A stretch of DNA of 64,000 nucleotides from Psychrobacter sp. APC 3281 (GCF_030407815.1 NZ_JASDCS010000008.1:1-64000), one strand, 5' to 3'. Shown: positions 19,083 through 30,039, counted from the stretch's first letter. Notes: a model not told the origin generated them from the letters alone. Numbers and translations are program-made.

Positions 19083-19949
19083 TTAAGGTACGATAGGACT
19101 TTCATCAACTTCTGGTAAATCTAGGAGCGATGGTAGCATGTTATCCACACTATCACCGAGCTTCCAGTCATACAATTGCTCTACTTTCTGACCACCAGCT
19201 TGCAAAGTCAGTTTGGCTTGCAATGGTCTAAAGCCTGATGGCATTACAAAGCGACCACGTATCCGAACGATACCTTCGATCATATGGTATGCAGGGTCAA
19301 GTGGTACTTCTACAAGGTCATCATTATTAAGTAGCGTCAATACAGGCCTCAAGCGTTTGGCTTGACCATCGCTGCTGAGCATCCCAATATCAAAACCATA
19401 CTCAAAAGCATTTTCAGGTAATGGCGAAATTTTGGCACCTAATACCTGTAAAGGCATACCACCTTTCTTACGGATGACATCTGAATACAGCTCATTGAGC
19501 TGTGATACTTGCTTATTTTCTACTGTTAGTTCTTGCTGGCTTTCACGCAACTCTTTTAAATTAGCCAAACTGATGGCCAGTTCTTGTTTGGCAGTTGCCG
19601 CTTGGTTAGTGGCTATCTTATTGCTAAGGCGCAAGTCTTCTAGTGCTTGTGTCGCTTCAGTGCTATCGATGATTGCTTGCTTGGCTTCTGTTTCCATCGA
19701 ATGAAGACCACGTTGGTAGCCAAGCTTATGACCGAATACCAGCCCAACCACCGCTGTCACTAATACGGCTACAACAAACAGTGCCAATACCAATGTAGAA
19801 GCGCCGCGTTGTGAGCTAGCAATACCACTTATCGGGACATTATTATTTCTAAAGGAATGCTGTTTGCGCTCCAAGCTAGGTATAACTGAGTCTTTGCACG
19901 ATAGACGTGCTGGCTGTGAGCAAAAGCGTAGTACGAGCTGAACACGCAT
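19083..19949 (-). CDS. Membrane-anchored coiled-coil protein, DUF6776-like
   Basis: This 288-residue protein has a polar N-terminus of about 48 residues, then one membrane helix (STLVLALFVVAVLVTAVVGLVFG, about 51-73). A long coiled coil follows (about 78-155, rich in Glu, Gln, Leu and Lys, ending in QLNELYSDVIRKKGG). The C-terminal beta-rich domain (about 165-275) contains PLPENAFEYGFDIGM and VRIRGRFVMPSGFRPLQ. This layout matches a family of gammaproteobacterial inner-membrane proteins of unknown function that I recall as DUF6776. The beta domain should lie in the periplasm. AAGAGA lies upstream of the ATG. It follows argC on the same strand by about 100 bp without a visible terminator. No function is known to me. 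Confidence 0.7.
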   Translation of the reverse strand: MRVQLVLRFCSQPARLSCKDSVIPSLERKQHSFRNNNVPISGIASSQRGASTLVLALFVVAVLVTAVVGLVFGHKLGYQRGLHSMETEAKQAIIDSTEATQALEDLRLSNKIATNQAATAKQELAISLANLKELRESQQELTVENKQVSQLNELYSDVIRKKGGMPLQVLGAKISPLPENAFEYGFDIGMLSSDGQAKRLRPVLTLLNNDDLVEVPLDPAYHMIEGIVRIRGRFVMPSGFRPLQAKLTLQAGGQKVEQLYDWKLGDSVDNMLPSLLDLPEVDESPIVP

Positions 19950-20052
19950 TTAGACAGTATCTCTTAAGGGTAAGGGCAAGTCATTATAGCCGAATTTATA
20001 ATCAATACCTAGCACCGTAAATGTGAATGATTGGAATATGAAGTCGTTGATA

Positions 20053-21120
20053 TTAAGGAACAATCGGTGCAAAGTTCAGCCCCATTGACTCATCAAAACC
20101 GAACATCACATTCATGTTTTGCACAGCCTGCCCAGCAGCACCTTTGACTAAGTTATCTTGAACGACGATAACTGTTAGCTCAGCGCGCTCATTGTCCTGA
20201 TGTACGGCAATGCGTAGACGGTTACTAGCACGAACACTGCGCGTATCGGGATAAAGCCCCTTTGGCATGACATCAACAAACAATTCTGACGCATAGCTAT
20301 TTTCAAACGCTTGCTGCCAATCGATAGCAGCGCCAGCATCGGTCAGCTCCATATGAATAGAGCTTAGCATGCCACGAATCATCGGTACTAAATGCGGCAA
20401 AAAACGAATACGGTGCGCGAACTGACTGTCTAATAACTGTGCGACACCCTGCTCAATCTCTGGTAAATGGCGATGACCTTCGACGCTATAAGCCTTAAAG
20501 CTATCCGTTGTCTCAGCATAGTTAAGCGCAAGTGATGCTTGACGGCCTGCACCAGACACGCCAGATTTTGCATCGATAACAATACGAGACTCAATCAAAC
20601 GCTCTTCTTGCTTATTCTGGGCTGCGATAATTGGTTTTAGACCCAAAATCGCAGTGGTTGGATAACAGCCTGGGTTGCCTACTAGTAACGCATTCGCAAG
20701 CTTGTCACGATTGATTTCTGGTAGGCCGTAGACTGCTGTTTTCAACAGTTCAGGACAAGCATGTGACTGCTTGTACCAGTGCTCAAAGTCAGTCAATGAC
20801 TGCAAACGAAAATCAGCAGCCAAATCGATGACCTTGACGCCAGCTTGAGTAAGCGCTTCAGCTTGCTTCATTGCTACACCATGCGGAGTCGCAAAAAACA
20901 CAACATCACATTTTTGCAATGCAGCAAGCGTATTATCACCCAAGTCGCTAAAAACGATGTCAGACACACCGCGTAAGCTTGGAAAGATTTCATCAGCACG
21001 AGTGCCAGCTTCGCTACGAGAAGTTAATAAATCAATAGAAACCTCAGGATGAGCAGATAATAAGCGAATGAGCTCAATACCCGTATAGCCTGTACCACCG
21101 ACAATCGCTGCTGAAATCAT
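20053..21120 (-). CDS. argC: N-acetyl-gamma-glutamyl-phosphate reductase
   Basis: ArgC reduces N-acetylglutamyl phosphate with NADPH to the semialdehyde, the third step of arginine synthesis. The 355-residue protein begins with IVGGTGYTGIELIRLL (NADPH binding). It has the active-site Cys152 in VGNPGCYPTTAILGLKP and the conserved SGVSGAGR and SVEGHRHLPEIEQ segments. The long form (about 340-355 residues) is the type expected in this group. AAGGG precedes the ATG. It lies 137 bp downstream of hemE on the same strand; the other arginine genes are not in the window. Confidence 0.97.
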   Translation of the reverse strand: MISAAIVGGTGYTGIELIRLLSAHPEVSIDLLTSRSEAGTRADEIFPSLRGVSDIVFSDLGDNTLAALQKCDVVFFATPHGVAMKQAEALTQAGVKVIDLAADFRLQSLTDFEHWYKQSHACPELLKTAVYGLPEINRDKLANALLVGNPGCYPTTAILGLKPIIAAQNKQEERLIESRIVIDAKSGVSGAGRQASLALNYAETTDSFKAYSVEGHRHLPEIEQGVAQLLDSQFAHRIRFLPHLVPMIRGMLSSIHMELTDAGAAIDWQQAFENSYASELFVDVMPKGLYPDTRSVRASNRLRIAVHQDNERAELTVIVVQDNLVKGAAGQAVQNMNVMFGFDESMGLNFAPIVP

Positions 21121-21257
21121 AAAACACCCTTTTCTTGGTAAATACTAAATATGCACTGATAGATTCTATATTTTCCTGTAATGCGTGTAGTTCTACAAAT
21201 CATGCAATTCTACAAATACAGAACAAAGACAGAGTCACTCTCTAAATATTCTGACTC

Positions 21258-22394
21258 TTAAATTTTATAGTCGTGTACTGCATCCACAAACACTTTGGCA
21301 TTGTCAGGATTGACCCACTGAGTGATACCATGACCTAAGTTTGCTATGTAACCAGTCTTTTCACCATCAGCATAAGCACGGTCAAGCATCGCATTTACTT
21401 CCGAACGGATAGTTGCAGGCGAGCCATATAATGTCGCTGGATCTAAGTTACCTTGGATAGCTTTGCTACTTTGCAGTTTTTTATGCTTTTTGGTCAATTG
21501 ACGCTGACTCTCAGTCAATACTTGACGCGCACGATCAATCGGCATCGTCCAGTCTAGACCTAGCACATCTGCTTCGCTGTCAGCCTGAATATCAAGCCAT
21601 AACCCACCACCTTTAGTGAATAGCACTACAGGTACTTGTGGATGACGTTCCTTTAATTCGGCGACAATACGTTTATTATAAATGTGTGAAAATTCGATAA
21701 ATTGACGATGGCCTAACGCCCCGCCCCAACTATCAAATATCTGAACGATTTGAGCACCAGCGACGATTTGGGCATCTAAATAGTCAATAACTGACGTCGC
21801 CAGCTTATCTAATAACTGATGTAAAAAATCAGGGTTACTATACAAGAAGCCTTTGGTATAACGATAATCCTTCGAGCTACCGCCCTCTATCATATAAGTA
21901 GCCAATGTCCACGGACTACCAGAAAAACCAAATAATGGAACTTGACCATTCAATGCTTTACGAATGCTAGTTACAGCACGCATGACATAGTCTAGAGAGT
22001 CGTTTGGCTCAAGCACTGGCAATCTATCAAGATCAGCCTGCTCACGGATAGGATGTTTGAACTTAGGGCCTTCACCCGTTTCAAAATATAGGCCCAGTCC
22101 CATTGCATCAGGGATAGTTAGAATATCACTAAATAAAATAGCAGCATCCAAGTCATAGCGACGCAATGGCTGTAGAGTCACTTCAGTAGCGCGGTCTGTA
22201 TCTTTACACAGACTCATAAAGTCACCCGCTTCAGCGCGAGTGGCCTTATACTCTGGTAAATAACGACCAGCTTGGCGCATCATCCATACCGGTGTGGTAT
22301 CAATGGGCTCAAAACGTAATGCACGTAGCAATCTATCATTTTTTAAAGGTGCAAACTGTTGCTGAACCGAGTTACTACCGTCTGAAGCACTCAT
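21258..22394 (-). CDS. hemE: Uroporphyrinogen decarboxylase
   Basis: HemE decarboxylates the four acetate groups of uroporphyrinogen III to give coproporphyrinogen III in heme synthesis. The 378-residue TIM barrel has the N-terminal signature [15 protein letters not shown] (substrate-binding Arg), the [15 protein letters not shown] segment with the key Asp, [17 protein letters not shown], and GLDWTMP. Near the C-terminus [17 protein letters not shown] carries the conserved His. The open frame begins at a TTG two codons upstream, but the ATG at 22394 has GGAGATTT at a proper distance and is preferred. It is 92 bp after proB on the same strand with no terminator seen. Confidence 0.97.
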   Translation of the reverse strand: MSASDGSNSVQQQFAPLKNDRLLRALRFEPIDTTPVWMMRQAGRYLPEYKATRAEAGDFMSLCKDTDRATEVTLQPLRRYDLDAAILFSDILTIPDAMGLGLYFETGEGPKFKHPIREQADLDRLPVLEPNDSLDYVMRAVTSIRKALNGQVPLFGFSGSPWTLATYMIEGGSSKDYRYTKGFLYSNPDFLHQLLDKLATSVIDYLDAQIVAGAQIVQIFDSWGGALGHRQFIEFSHIYNKRIVAELKERHPQVPVVLFTKGGGLWLDIQADSEADVLGLDWTMPIDRARQVLTESQRQLTKKHKKLQSSKAIQGNLDPATLYGSPATIRSEVNAMLDRAYADGEKTGYIANLGHGITQWVNPDNAKVFVDAVHDYKI

Positions 22395-22486
22395 GTACAA
22401 ATCTCCAAAACAGCGTAATATCCATATTTATAAATGGATATTATGCTGGATAAAATAAGTTGAATAAAAAAGGTTATATGAAAGCA

Positions 22487-23659
22487 CTATACAGTCAATG
22501 CAAGATTGTCGCGGTGTACCATGACGACACGTTCTTCGCTACTGCCAAAGATCTTATCGAACTGTTCGGTACGCTCACGAGCAACGCGGCGCGCATCATT
22601 CGATGAGAAGTTTACCTGCCCAACGGCTATGCGTTCGCCAGTATCTTGGTGGATGATTTCTACCACATCACCTTCATCAAATCCGCCCTGCACTTCTACA
22701 ACACCCACTGGCAATAAACTTCTATTGTGCTCAGTCAATGCCCTTGCAGCACCTGCATCGACGACCAAGCTACCTGACATACGTAGATGCGCAGCTAGCC
22801 ACTGTTTACGCGCGATGATTTTATCTTCGTCATTAGTCGTTAGCAATGTACCTACGGCTTCGCCTGATACCACACGGGTAATAACGTCATCGATAGCACC
22901 ACTGACGATAACGGTAGGACAGCCACCCATTGCAGCAAGGCGTCCAGCACGGATTTTGGTCAACATACCACCGCGTCCAAGCTTACCGCCATCTCCTGCA
23001 ATATCAAACAAGTAATCCGCCATCGCACGCTCTTGGCGAATCATCTTGGCATCAGGGTTATCACGTGGGTTATCAGTGAAGACACCTTCTTGGTCGGTTA
23101 AGATAATGTACAAATCAGCATTCACCATCGCGGCTGCCATCGCACCCAAGGTATCGTTATCACCAAATTTAATCTCATCAATCGTGATGGTATCGTTTTC
23201 GTTGATAACCGGTAGTACGCGCCATTCTAATAACTGTGTCAGCGCACCCGTCGTATTGAGATAACGACTACGATTAGATAAATCATCATGAGTTAGGAGT
23301 AGCTGCGAGCTTTGAATGCCATGCTGAATCAAAGCTGACCACCATGTTTCAATCAATCCCATTTGACCAATAGAAGCACAGGCTTGTAGTGCGGCTAGTT
23401 TCTTGGGACGTTCCTCAAGGTTCATACGTACCACACCTTCAGCAACAGCACCTGATGATACCAGCAGTACCTCAACGCCTTTTTTGTGTAGCTTAGCAAT
23501 TTGCTTTGCCCACTCATATATGGCAGTACGATCCAGCCCTCGACCGTTATTGGTTAATAATGATGAACCAATTTTGACAATAACGCGCTGAATATCAAAG
23601 TTGCGAGTTTGCTTAACAAATCTTGCTTCTTCCATCGTGTTTGCTATGTCATCTGCCAT
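22487..23659 (-). CDS. proB: Glutamate 5-kinase
   Basis: ProB phosphorylates glutamate, the first and feedback-controlled step of proline synthesis. The 390-residue protein has the amino-acid-kinase domain (about 20-270) with VIVKIGSSLL, VLLVSSGAVAEG, VINENDTI and FGDNDTLGAMAA, followed by a C-terminal PUA domain (about 290-375, SLLPVGVVEVQGGFDEGDVV). The N-terminus has about 20 extra residues compared with common ProB proteins, but AGGAG sits correctly before this ATG. It lies 78 bp downstream of obgE on the same strand; obgE-proB is a common pairing. Confidence 0.97.
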   Translation of the reverse strand: MADDIANTMEEARFVKQTRNFDIQRVIVKIGSSLLTNNGRGLDRTAIYEWAKQIAKLHKKGVEVLLVSSGAVAEGVVRMNLEERPKKLAALQACASIGQMGLIETWWSALIQHGIQSSQLLLTHDDLSNRSRYLNTTGALTQLLEWRVLPVINENDTITIDEIKFGDNDTLGAMAAAMVNADLYIILTDQEGVFTDNPRDNPDAKMIRQERAMADYLFDIAGDGGKLGRGGMLTKIRAGRLAAMGGCPTVIVSGAIDDVITRVVSGEAVGTLLTTNDEDKIIARKQWLAAHLRMSGSLVVDAGAARALTEHNRSLLPVGVVEVQGGFDEGDVVEIIHQDTGERIAVGQVNFSSNDARRVARERTEQFDKIFGSSEERVVMVHRDNLALTV

Positions 23660-23737
23660 ATAAACTCCTTTTTTTCATATTAATTGATTGTAGGGATTAA
23701 ATTCACAATTCAAGTATAACTGCTCAAGCATACTAGC

Positions 23738-24958
<1,221 letters not shown>

Positions 24959-25078
24959 TCACAATCCAGTCTATAAACTGGTTACAACCAACGGTTGTAT
25001 TTTGGGGTTTTGCTATGTTGTTGCGTCAAAATAAACACTGTATAAAGTCTACTTTTACTTCGTGCCCATGATGACAAT

Positions 25079-25111
25079 AACACCCGATAATCAATCGGAC
25101 TATCGGGTGTT
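25079..25111 (-). terminator. Hairpin downstream of gap
   Basis: AACACCCGATA (25079-25089) pairs perfectly with TATCGGGTGTT (25101-25111). It lies about 120-155 bp after the gap stop. The stem is strong but T-runs are short (TTT on plus, TT on minus), so it is a probable rather than certain terminator. Confidence 0.55.
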
Positions 25112-25233
25112 TAAGTATGACAGTTAAAGTCCTACCAAGCTATTCAAAGTAGTATCTGCTACAGCGCCATTTTTATGACACGATAGCGCTACTATACTTG
25201 GTATGACGTTATTGCTCTACTGTATTTAGTAAT

Positions 25234-26667
25234 CTATGCTGGAATCTGAGCGTAGCTTATTCCGGCCATTTGCGTCGCCAAACGCAATACCTGAGTACTA
25301 TAACCTACTTCGTTGTCATACCAAACATATACGATGGCTTGGTTGTCAGTCAAAATAGTCGCTTGAGCATCGATAATACCAACATGAGTCGTACCAACGA
25401 AATCCGTTGATACCGCTTCTGTAGAATCCGTATATGCAATCTGCGACTGCCAAGTGCTGCTGTTAGACATTTTACGCAAGAACTCATTCAACGCATCAGC
25501 GCTTGCTGGAGCAGTTTTCAGATTCACGTTCAAGATTGCTAGACTGACGTTTGGTGTTGGTACACGAATAGCGTTACCCGTTAGCTTACCGTTTAGTTCT
25601 GGCAATGCTTTACCAACGGCTTTTGCGGCACCAGTACTGGTGATAACCATATTCATCACAGCACTACGACCACGGCGGTCTGCTTTATGATAGTTATCAA
25701 CCAAGTTCTGATCATTGGTAAATGAGTGAATAGTCTCTACATGACCATTTACAATACCGTACTCATCATTCAATACATTCAGCGTTGGCGTAATCGCATT
25801 GGTCGTACAGCTAGCAGCACTAACGATCGTATCGTCACCAACGGTGTCATTGTTCACACCATAAACGACGTTTTTAATATTGCCGCCAGCAGGTGCGGTT
25901 AGCAACACTTTTTTCACGCCAGTAGACTGTAAGTGCTTACCAAGGCCTGCTTCGTCTTTCCAAATACCTGTGTTATCAATAACAAGAGCGTTGTCGATAC
26001 CATAAGCAGTATAGTCGATTTCGCTTGGGTCTTTGGCATAGATAACTTGTACAAAACGACCATTAACGATCATGCCGTTATTATCATCGTCGATGCTGAT
26101 GCCGCCTAAGAATCTACCATGGATTGAGTCACGCTCAAGCAATGAGATACGCTTAGCCAAGTCACCAGCAGCGGCTGGACGTACAACGATCGCTTTTAAT
26201 TGTAAACCTTTTGCGCTTGACGGTTGTGACAATAGCAGACGAGTCAAGATACGACCGATACGGCCAAAACCATACAGTACAACATCCGTCGCGCCGTTTA
26301 CAGCACCAGCGTTGTTGATAGACTGTAGAGCGGTTTGTAAATCAGTATCATTAGCAATCAATTGACCAACATCAATACGAGTAGCTTGGATATCAGTATT
26401 TTCTGAGATAACTTTTACCATCGCTAGAGTATCAGCGATATCGATAGCTTTGGCGCCATGATCGCGTAATGCTACTTTTTGATGTAAAGCAAGTATTTGA
26501 CCAACTGAGGTAGAGTCTAGCGTTTCGCCAAACAAAGTCACTTGTACGTCTTGCTGGTTATAGAGCTTGTTTAGTAGCCCCATAAGCTCAATCGCTTGTT
26601 GCTCTTGATTGTTGTAGTTGTTCAAGTGGTCTTGATGTAATTGGCGTAAGGTATCAGCGTTGCTCAC
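25234..26667 (-). CDS. gap: Glyceraldehyde-3-phosphate dehydrogenase, N-terminally extended type
   Basis: GAPDH converts glyceraldehyde 3-phosphate to 1,3-bisphosphoglycerate with NAD(P). The Rossmann motif LYGFGRIGRILTR begins near residue 131, the catalytic Cys287 lies in SAASCTTNAITP, and VWYDNEVGYSTQV is at the end. About 125 residues of mainly helical sequence precede the Rossmann fold, so the protein has 477 residues instead of about 335. This long type is, as I recall, the normal form in Acinetobacter and Psychrobacter. The open frame runs 35 codons further upstream. I chose the GTG at 26667 because AAGGA lies at a good distance from it, while the ATG three codons earlier has AAGG directly against it. 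Whether it acts in glycolysis or gluconeogenesis is not shown. Confidence 0.92.
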   Translation of the reverse strand: MSNADTLRQLHQDHLNNYNNQEQQAIELMGLLNKLYNQQDVQVTLFGETLDSTSVGQILALHQKVALRDHGAKAIDIADTLAMVKVISENTDIQATRIDVGQLIANDTDLQTALQSINNAGAVNGATDVVLYGFGRIGRILTRLLLSQPSSAKGLQLKAIVVRPAAAGDLAKRISLLERDSIHGRFLGGISIDDDNNGMIVNGRFVQVIYAKDPSEIDYTAYGIDNALVIDNTGIWKDEAGLGKHLQSTGVKKVLLTAPAGGNIKNVVYGVNNDTVGDDTIVSAASCTTNAITPTLNVLNDEYGIVNGHVETIHSFTNDQNLVDNYHKADRRGRSAVMNMVITSTGAAKAVGKALPELNGKLTGNAIRVPTPNVSLAILNVNLKTAPASADALNEFLRKMSNSSTWQSQIAYTDSTEAVSTDFVGTTHVGIIDAQATILTDNQAIVYVWYDNEVGYSTQVLRLATQMAGISYAQIPA

Positions 26668-27028
26668 GAGAAACATCCTTATGGTCAGTAATGTATGATC
26701 AATAAAATATGAAGAAGTGTAAAATAGATAGGTCGTGTATGCTCTAAATGGCGACTCTAATATGATAATCAACCACTATCAATATGGGTTATTGACGCTA
26801 GAGTATTTGAATCGCCTAGATTTTAGCCTAAAACGCCTCATTTTGCCAGTAGTAACCGATTAGCTAGCGTGCATAATAGGTTTTACTCTCGTATATAGCT
26901 CTTATATATAATTCTCATATACAGCTAGTAATAAAAGTAAAGGCAGCTTTATATGCTGCCTTATCGAGACGTAATGAAATAACAATTGCTATAAGACTTA
27001 ATCAAAGCAGTAATTCCAGCTACATCTA
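26668..27028 (-). other. Intergenic region between the lipocalin gene and gap
   Basis: This 361-bp stretch has the hairpin 26940-26963 near the lipocalin stop and otherwise should hold the gap promoter. No further gene, repeat or RNA is seen. Confidence 0.45.
26940..26963 (-). terminator. Hairpin downstream of the lipocalin gene
   Basis: AAGGCAGC (26940-26947) pairs with GCTGCCTT (26955-26962). On the minus strand it is followed by TTTACTTTTATT. It lies about 65-90 bp after the stop. Confidence 0.6.
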
Positions 27029-28261
27029 TTATGGTGCTAGATTCACTGTTTGGTTGCTCTGCGACGTCAAGGTAAACTCTTTTAAGTCATAACCTTGCTG
27101 CTGAGCAATTTGACGATATTTGGTATACGTTTCCTGACTGATGTCTGGCGAGCGTGCTAATAGCCATAAGTATTTTTTATCAGGTGTCCCTACTAATGCG
27201 GTTTTATACTCTGCATCACGTGCTAGCACCCAATAATCAGCACGGCCGACTGGAATCCAACGAATCCACTTCGGTAAGAACGTCACTTTTAGTTTGCTGC
27301 CGCTTTCATCGACTGGCTTAGCCAAACCTTCTGCGACGATACCTGACCCATCTTCAGCCACACACTTATTAGTAACCGTGATTCCTGAGCCGTCATCTTT
27401 TTGTGCATAGTTGGCGGTCACATCACCAGCACATTTACGCTGAAAATACATCGGCAAACGGCCAATCTCATACCAAGTACCTGCATAAGTGTTCAGATCT
27501 ACGCTATCTACGGTAGTTGGCGTGCTTGCAGATTTATGAATAATATCACTTGGCTTAACCGATAGTACATCAGTCGTGGTCTTCTCACTCATCGCATCAT
27601 CAGACATTCCATTAGTTGCCGAGTTATTAGTCCCCATGTTCACTGGCGGCGTGGCCGCATAGGCTGAGAACGCTGCTAACGGTATAATAATCGCTAAAGC
27701 AATGCCTGTATGTTTTATCAGTCCATTCATAAATATGCGCTCCGGTATTTCTTTGTAGGATGAATTATTTGTTGATGCATCACTCATTTGCTCAGCGTCG
27801 ATGGCGTGTTCAGAACTACTGTTTAGATTATCTATTTGATCCTCTAACAGTCCCGACATTAATGGCTCATCTTCGTTCAGCTTTTGTGGGTGCTTATTTT
27901 GCGCTGATTTATAGCCAGATGATTTGTAGCCACTAGCCACGTCATGATTGTCCTCATTGCTATTTTTTAGATCTTTGCTTATCTCATTGTCACTCATAGC
28001 TGACTCTTTTGCCCTAGGGCTTTTGTCGGCGCTTTTGTATCCAAAATAGCTGTCTTGCGAAGACGTGTCTTTTGCCAGATGGTGCGAATATTCGCCATTC
28101 GAGCTGTCGTGATTATAGCTAGCATCGTTACTAGCTTGGTTTGTCTGTTGCGTATCATCGCCATATTCATTGTCATTGAGCGATTGCTTAGGCTGCTGAA
28201 GTTGAGAACCAGCTGCCTGTGAATCAGTCCATGCTGACTCAGGTAACTTATTGGTTTTCAT
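27029..28261 (-). CDS. Lipocalin-family protein with long hydrophilic N-terminal segment
   Basis: The C-terminal ~170 residues are a bacterial lipocalin (Blc type, binding lipids or other small hydrophobic ligands). TYAGTWYEIGRLPMYFQRKC carries the G-x-W motif, followed by WVLARDAEYKTALVGTPDKKYLWLLARSP. Before it, residues 178-203 (MNGLIKHTGIALAIIIPLAAFSAYA) look like a Sec signal peptide. The first 177 residues are Asn/Asp/Ser/Gln-rich with repeated GYKS units and no known domain. The full frame has 410 codons, but its ATG has no Shine-Dalgarno. The ATG at 27730, which starts the signal peptide, has GGAG nine bases upstream. The mature secreted lipocalin may thus begin at 27730 (232 residues), or the long form may be a membrane protein with the N-terminus in the cytosol. 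Both starts should be kept in mind. Confidence 0.75.
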   Translation of the reverse strand: MKTNKLPESAWTDSQAAGSQLQQPKQSLNDNEYGDDTQQTNQASNDASYNHDSSNGEYSHHLAKDTSSQDSYFGYKSADKSPRAKESAMSDNEISKDLKNSNEDNHDVASGYKSSGYKSAQNKHPQKLNEDEPLMSGLLEDQIDNLNSSSEHAIDAEQMSDASTNNSSYKEIPERIFMNGLIKHTGIALAIIIPLAAFSAYAATPPVNMGTNNSATNGMSDDAMSEKTTTDVLSVKPSDIIHKSASTPTTVDSVDLNTYAGTWYEIGRLPMYFQRKCAGDVTANYAQKDDGSGITVTNKCVAEDGSGIVAEGLAKPVDESGSKLKVTFLPKWIRWIPVGRADYWVLARDAEYKTALVGTPDKKYLWLLARSPDISQETYTKYRQIAQQQGYDLKEFTLTSQSNQTVNLAP

Positions 28262-28710
28262 AGGAGTACCATTCTTAAATAGTGATTGTTAAAAACGCTT
28301 TATGTACGGCATCTATTTGGTCTCGTTTTCTAAAAGCCATTTGCTTTGGTATAAATTATTCGTGCAAAACTTGACTCTACAAAAGCTTTTTTATTATTAT
28401 ATTTTGAACATCACTTTTGATCAGTCACTCGTCTATAGAAATAAGATCAACGTATCGTAGATATGCAATATATATTAAGGACAACTGGACTATTAAAACA
28501 GTAGTGCAATGTAGGAAAACGCAACGGTTTGTAAGTAACTATGGGGTTTGAGTATTGTTTGAACACATCATAACCACACAGTTACTTGCTGGATAACTAA
28601 GTTAAAAATCAGTTATTTGAACTTACTAAGCTTAATACGCACGTCTAATACGAGTCACATTCAGGCACATGACACCGTAGATTGCCTATAGCTTTCTTGA
28701 GTCATGCGGA
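28262..28710 (-). other. Intergenic region between lipocalin and Nudix fusion genes
   Basis: No gene is seen in these 449 bp. AAGTAACT (28533-28540) and AGTTACTT (28580-28587) form a loose inverted repeat 39 bases apart, of unclear meaning. It probably holds the lipocalin promoter. Confidence 0.4.
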
Positions 28711-29847
28711 TTATATGAACTGACGAATACCTGCCACACTGATACCGCCATACTGCAATGCTTGGTTGAGCATAGCAGGTTCTAGCCCGCCTAACCCAAT
28801 GACAGGCATATCAGCTAACTCTGCTAACTCTGACCATGCTTCCCAGCCAAGCGGTGCGTCATCAGGATGCGTTTGGGTGGCGAGCACAGGTGATACGAAA
28901 GCACCAATCACTGGTGGTAATGCATTCTGTATACGCATGCTGGCAAGTTGATTGGCTGCCGTTATGCTCGCAATGTCATGGCAGCTGACGATAAGCTGAT
29001 AGTCTTTAGATAACGACTGCGTGAGAGCTGTAGAACTGCCTACCTCATTGAAACACTGCATCAGTGTCGAGTGTGTTAAATGCTTAGCAATTATCCGCTG
29101 GCCAGTTTCTGTCTTCTTAGCAGTTAGTGAGCCCTCAATATCTAAAGGTTGTTCTTTGTCATTAGGTAAAATCGCTAGAATATCTGGGCGTGATGTTATC
29201 AATTGCTCAGCAAGATGCTTAGAATTTGCGTCCTTCAAGCGGATATATACCCATGATTCTGATGCTAGGTTTTCTTGGTGATACTGTAGCCATGCCGCTG
29301 CTGCATCAGTGTGTGTGCCAAAATGTGCCAGAGGATAAGTAATCACTATCTTCGATGGGAGTTTCAACCATTCAAGGATTGTCTTATTAGCAGCGGGCAA
29401 ATGATACTCTCCTGCCAAAAGCTGCGATTTGCTTACCCAAGTTAATGCCTGCCCTTCTAAACCCTGCTCACGGTGTTTATGCTGCTCGTACTGCTCTTCT
29501 GTCAGCTCAATCTTATAAACCTGTAAGCTGACTTGCTTGTCGCCATAATCATGATGCAAACGCCCAAGCTTAACGATAGTATTATTATCAAGCAGGATAC
29601 CTGTCTCTTCAGCTACCTCTCTTATCAACGCCTGCGCTGCTGACTCATCTGCTTCTATCTTTCCGCCAACGAACTCGTAACGATTTCCTTGATGCTGAGT
29701 AGCATCTCGAAACCCAAGCAAATACTGATCTTTATAATGAATGACAGCCACTGCAACATTTACGATGCTGGGTTTGTCAGTTTTAGTCTTACTGTCTGTC
29801 TTACTTTCTGGCTTCGTCTCTGATTGTTGATTTGACTCGTTCAACAT
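28711..29847 (-). CDS. Nudix hydrolase fused to a thiamine-phosphate-synthase-like domain
   Basis: The N-terminal half (about 25-160) is a MutT-like Nudix hydrolase with the full box GGKIEADESAAQALIREVAEETG (G-x5-E-x7-R-E-x-x-E-E-x-G), so it may clean oxidised dGTP. The C-terminal half (about 180-378) resembles thiamine-phosphate synthase, ending LADMPVIGLGGLEPAMLNQALQYGGISVAGIRQFI, a TIM-barrel phosphate-binding end. This fusion is known in Pseudomonas and relatives, where it is annotated as a Nudix/MutT protein. Whether the ThiE-like half is active is uncertain. The total is 378 residues. AAGGATATAAGT precedes the ATG. The gene stands alone, divergent from hemP. The N-terminal Lys/Thr/Ser-rich 25 residues are probably flexible. 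Confidence 0.87.
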   Translation of the reverse strand: MLNESNQQSETKPESKTDSKTKTDKPSIVNVAVAVIHYKDQYLLGFRDATQHQGNRYEFVGGKIEADESAAQALIREVAEETGILLDNNTIVKLGRLHHDYGDKQVSLQVYKIELTEEQYEQHKHREQGLEGQALTWVSKSQLLAGEYHLPAANKTILEWLKLPSKIVITYPLAHFGTHTDAAAAWLQYHQENLASESWVYIRLKDANSKHLAEQLITSRPDILAILPNDKEQPLDIEGSLTAKKTETGQRIIAKHLTHSTLMQCFNEVGSSTALTQSLSKDYQLIVSCHDIASITAANQLASMRIQNALPPVIGAFVSPVLATQTHPDDAPLGWEAWSELAELADMPVIGLGGLEPAMLNQALQYGGISVAGIRQFI

Positions 29848-30039
29848 ACTTATATCCTTTATTTCGGTATTTACTCTGATTATTCTTGATAATTTAATAG
29901 TTCTTATAGACTAGATGATTTATTTGGATTTGCCACCTAACTTATTAATTTATATAGATAAAAAATTCATTTGAGATGATTTATAACAGTAAACTTAGAT
30001 AAGTTTACATAATAACTGCATTTTATTTTATCAATTACC

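Noticed and set aside
22506-23015. 169-codon plus-strand ORF opposite proB
   Set aside because: It is fully antisense to conserved proB coding sequence, has no ribosome site, and its Ser/Thr/Pro-rich product is typical of a shadow frame.
26668-26772. N-terminal 35-codon extension of gap (MIIILESPFRAYTTY...)
   Set aside because: It has no ribosome site, overlaps the probable promoter/leader, and a GTG with a good AAGGA site gives the expected family start.
28533-28587. AAGTAACT...AGTTACTT inverted repeat as an operator or terminator
   Set aside because: Eight bases with a 39-base gap, no T-run and no relation to a gene start; expected by chance in AT-rich DNA.
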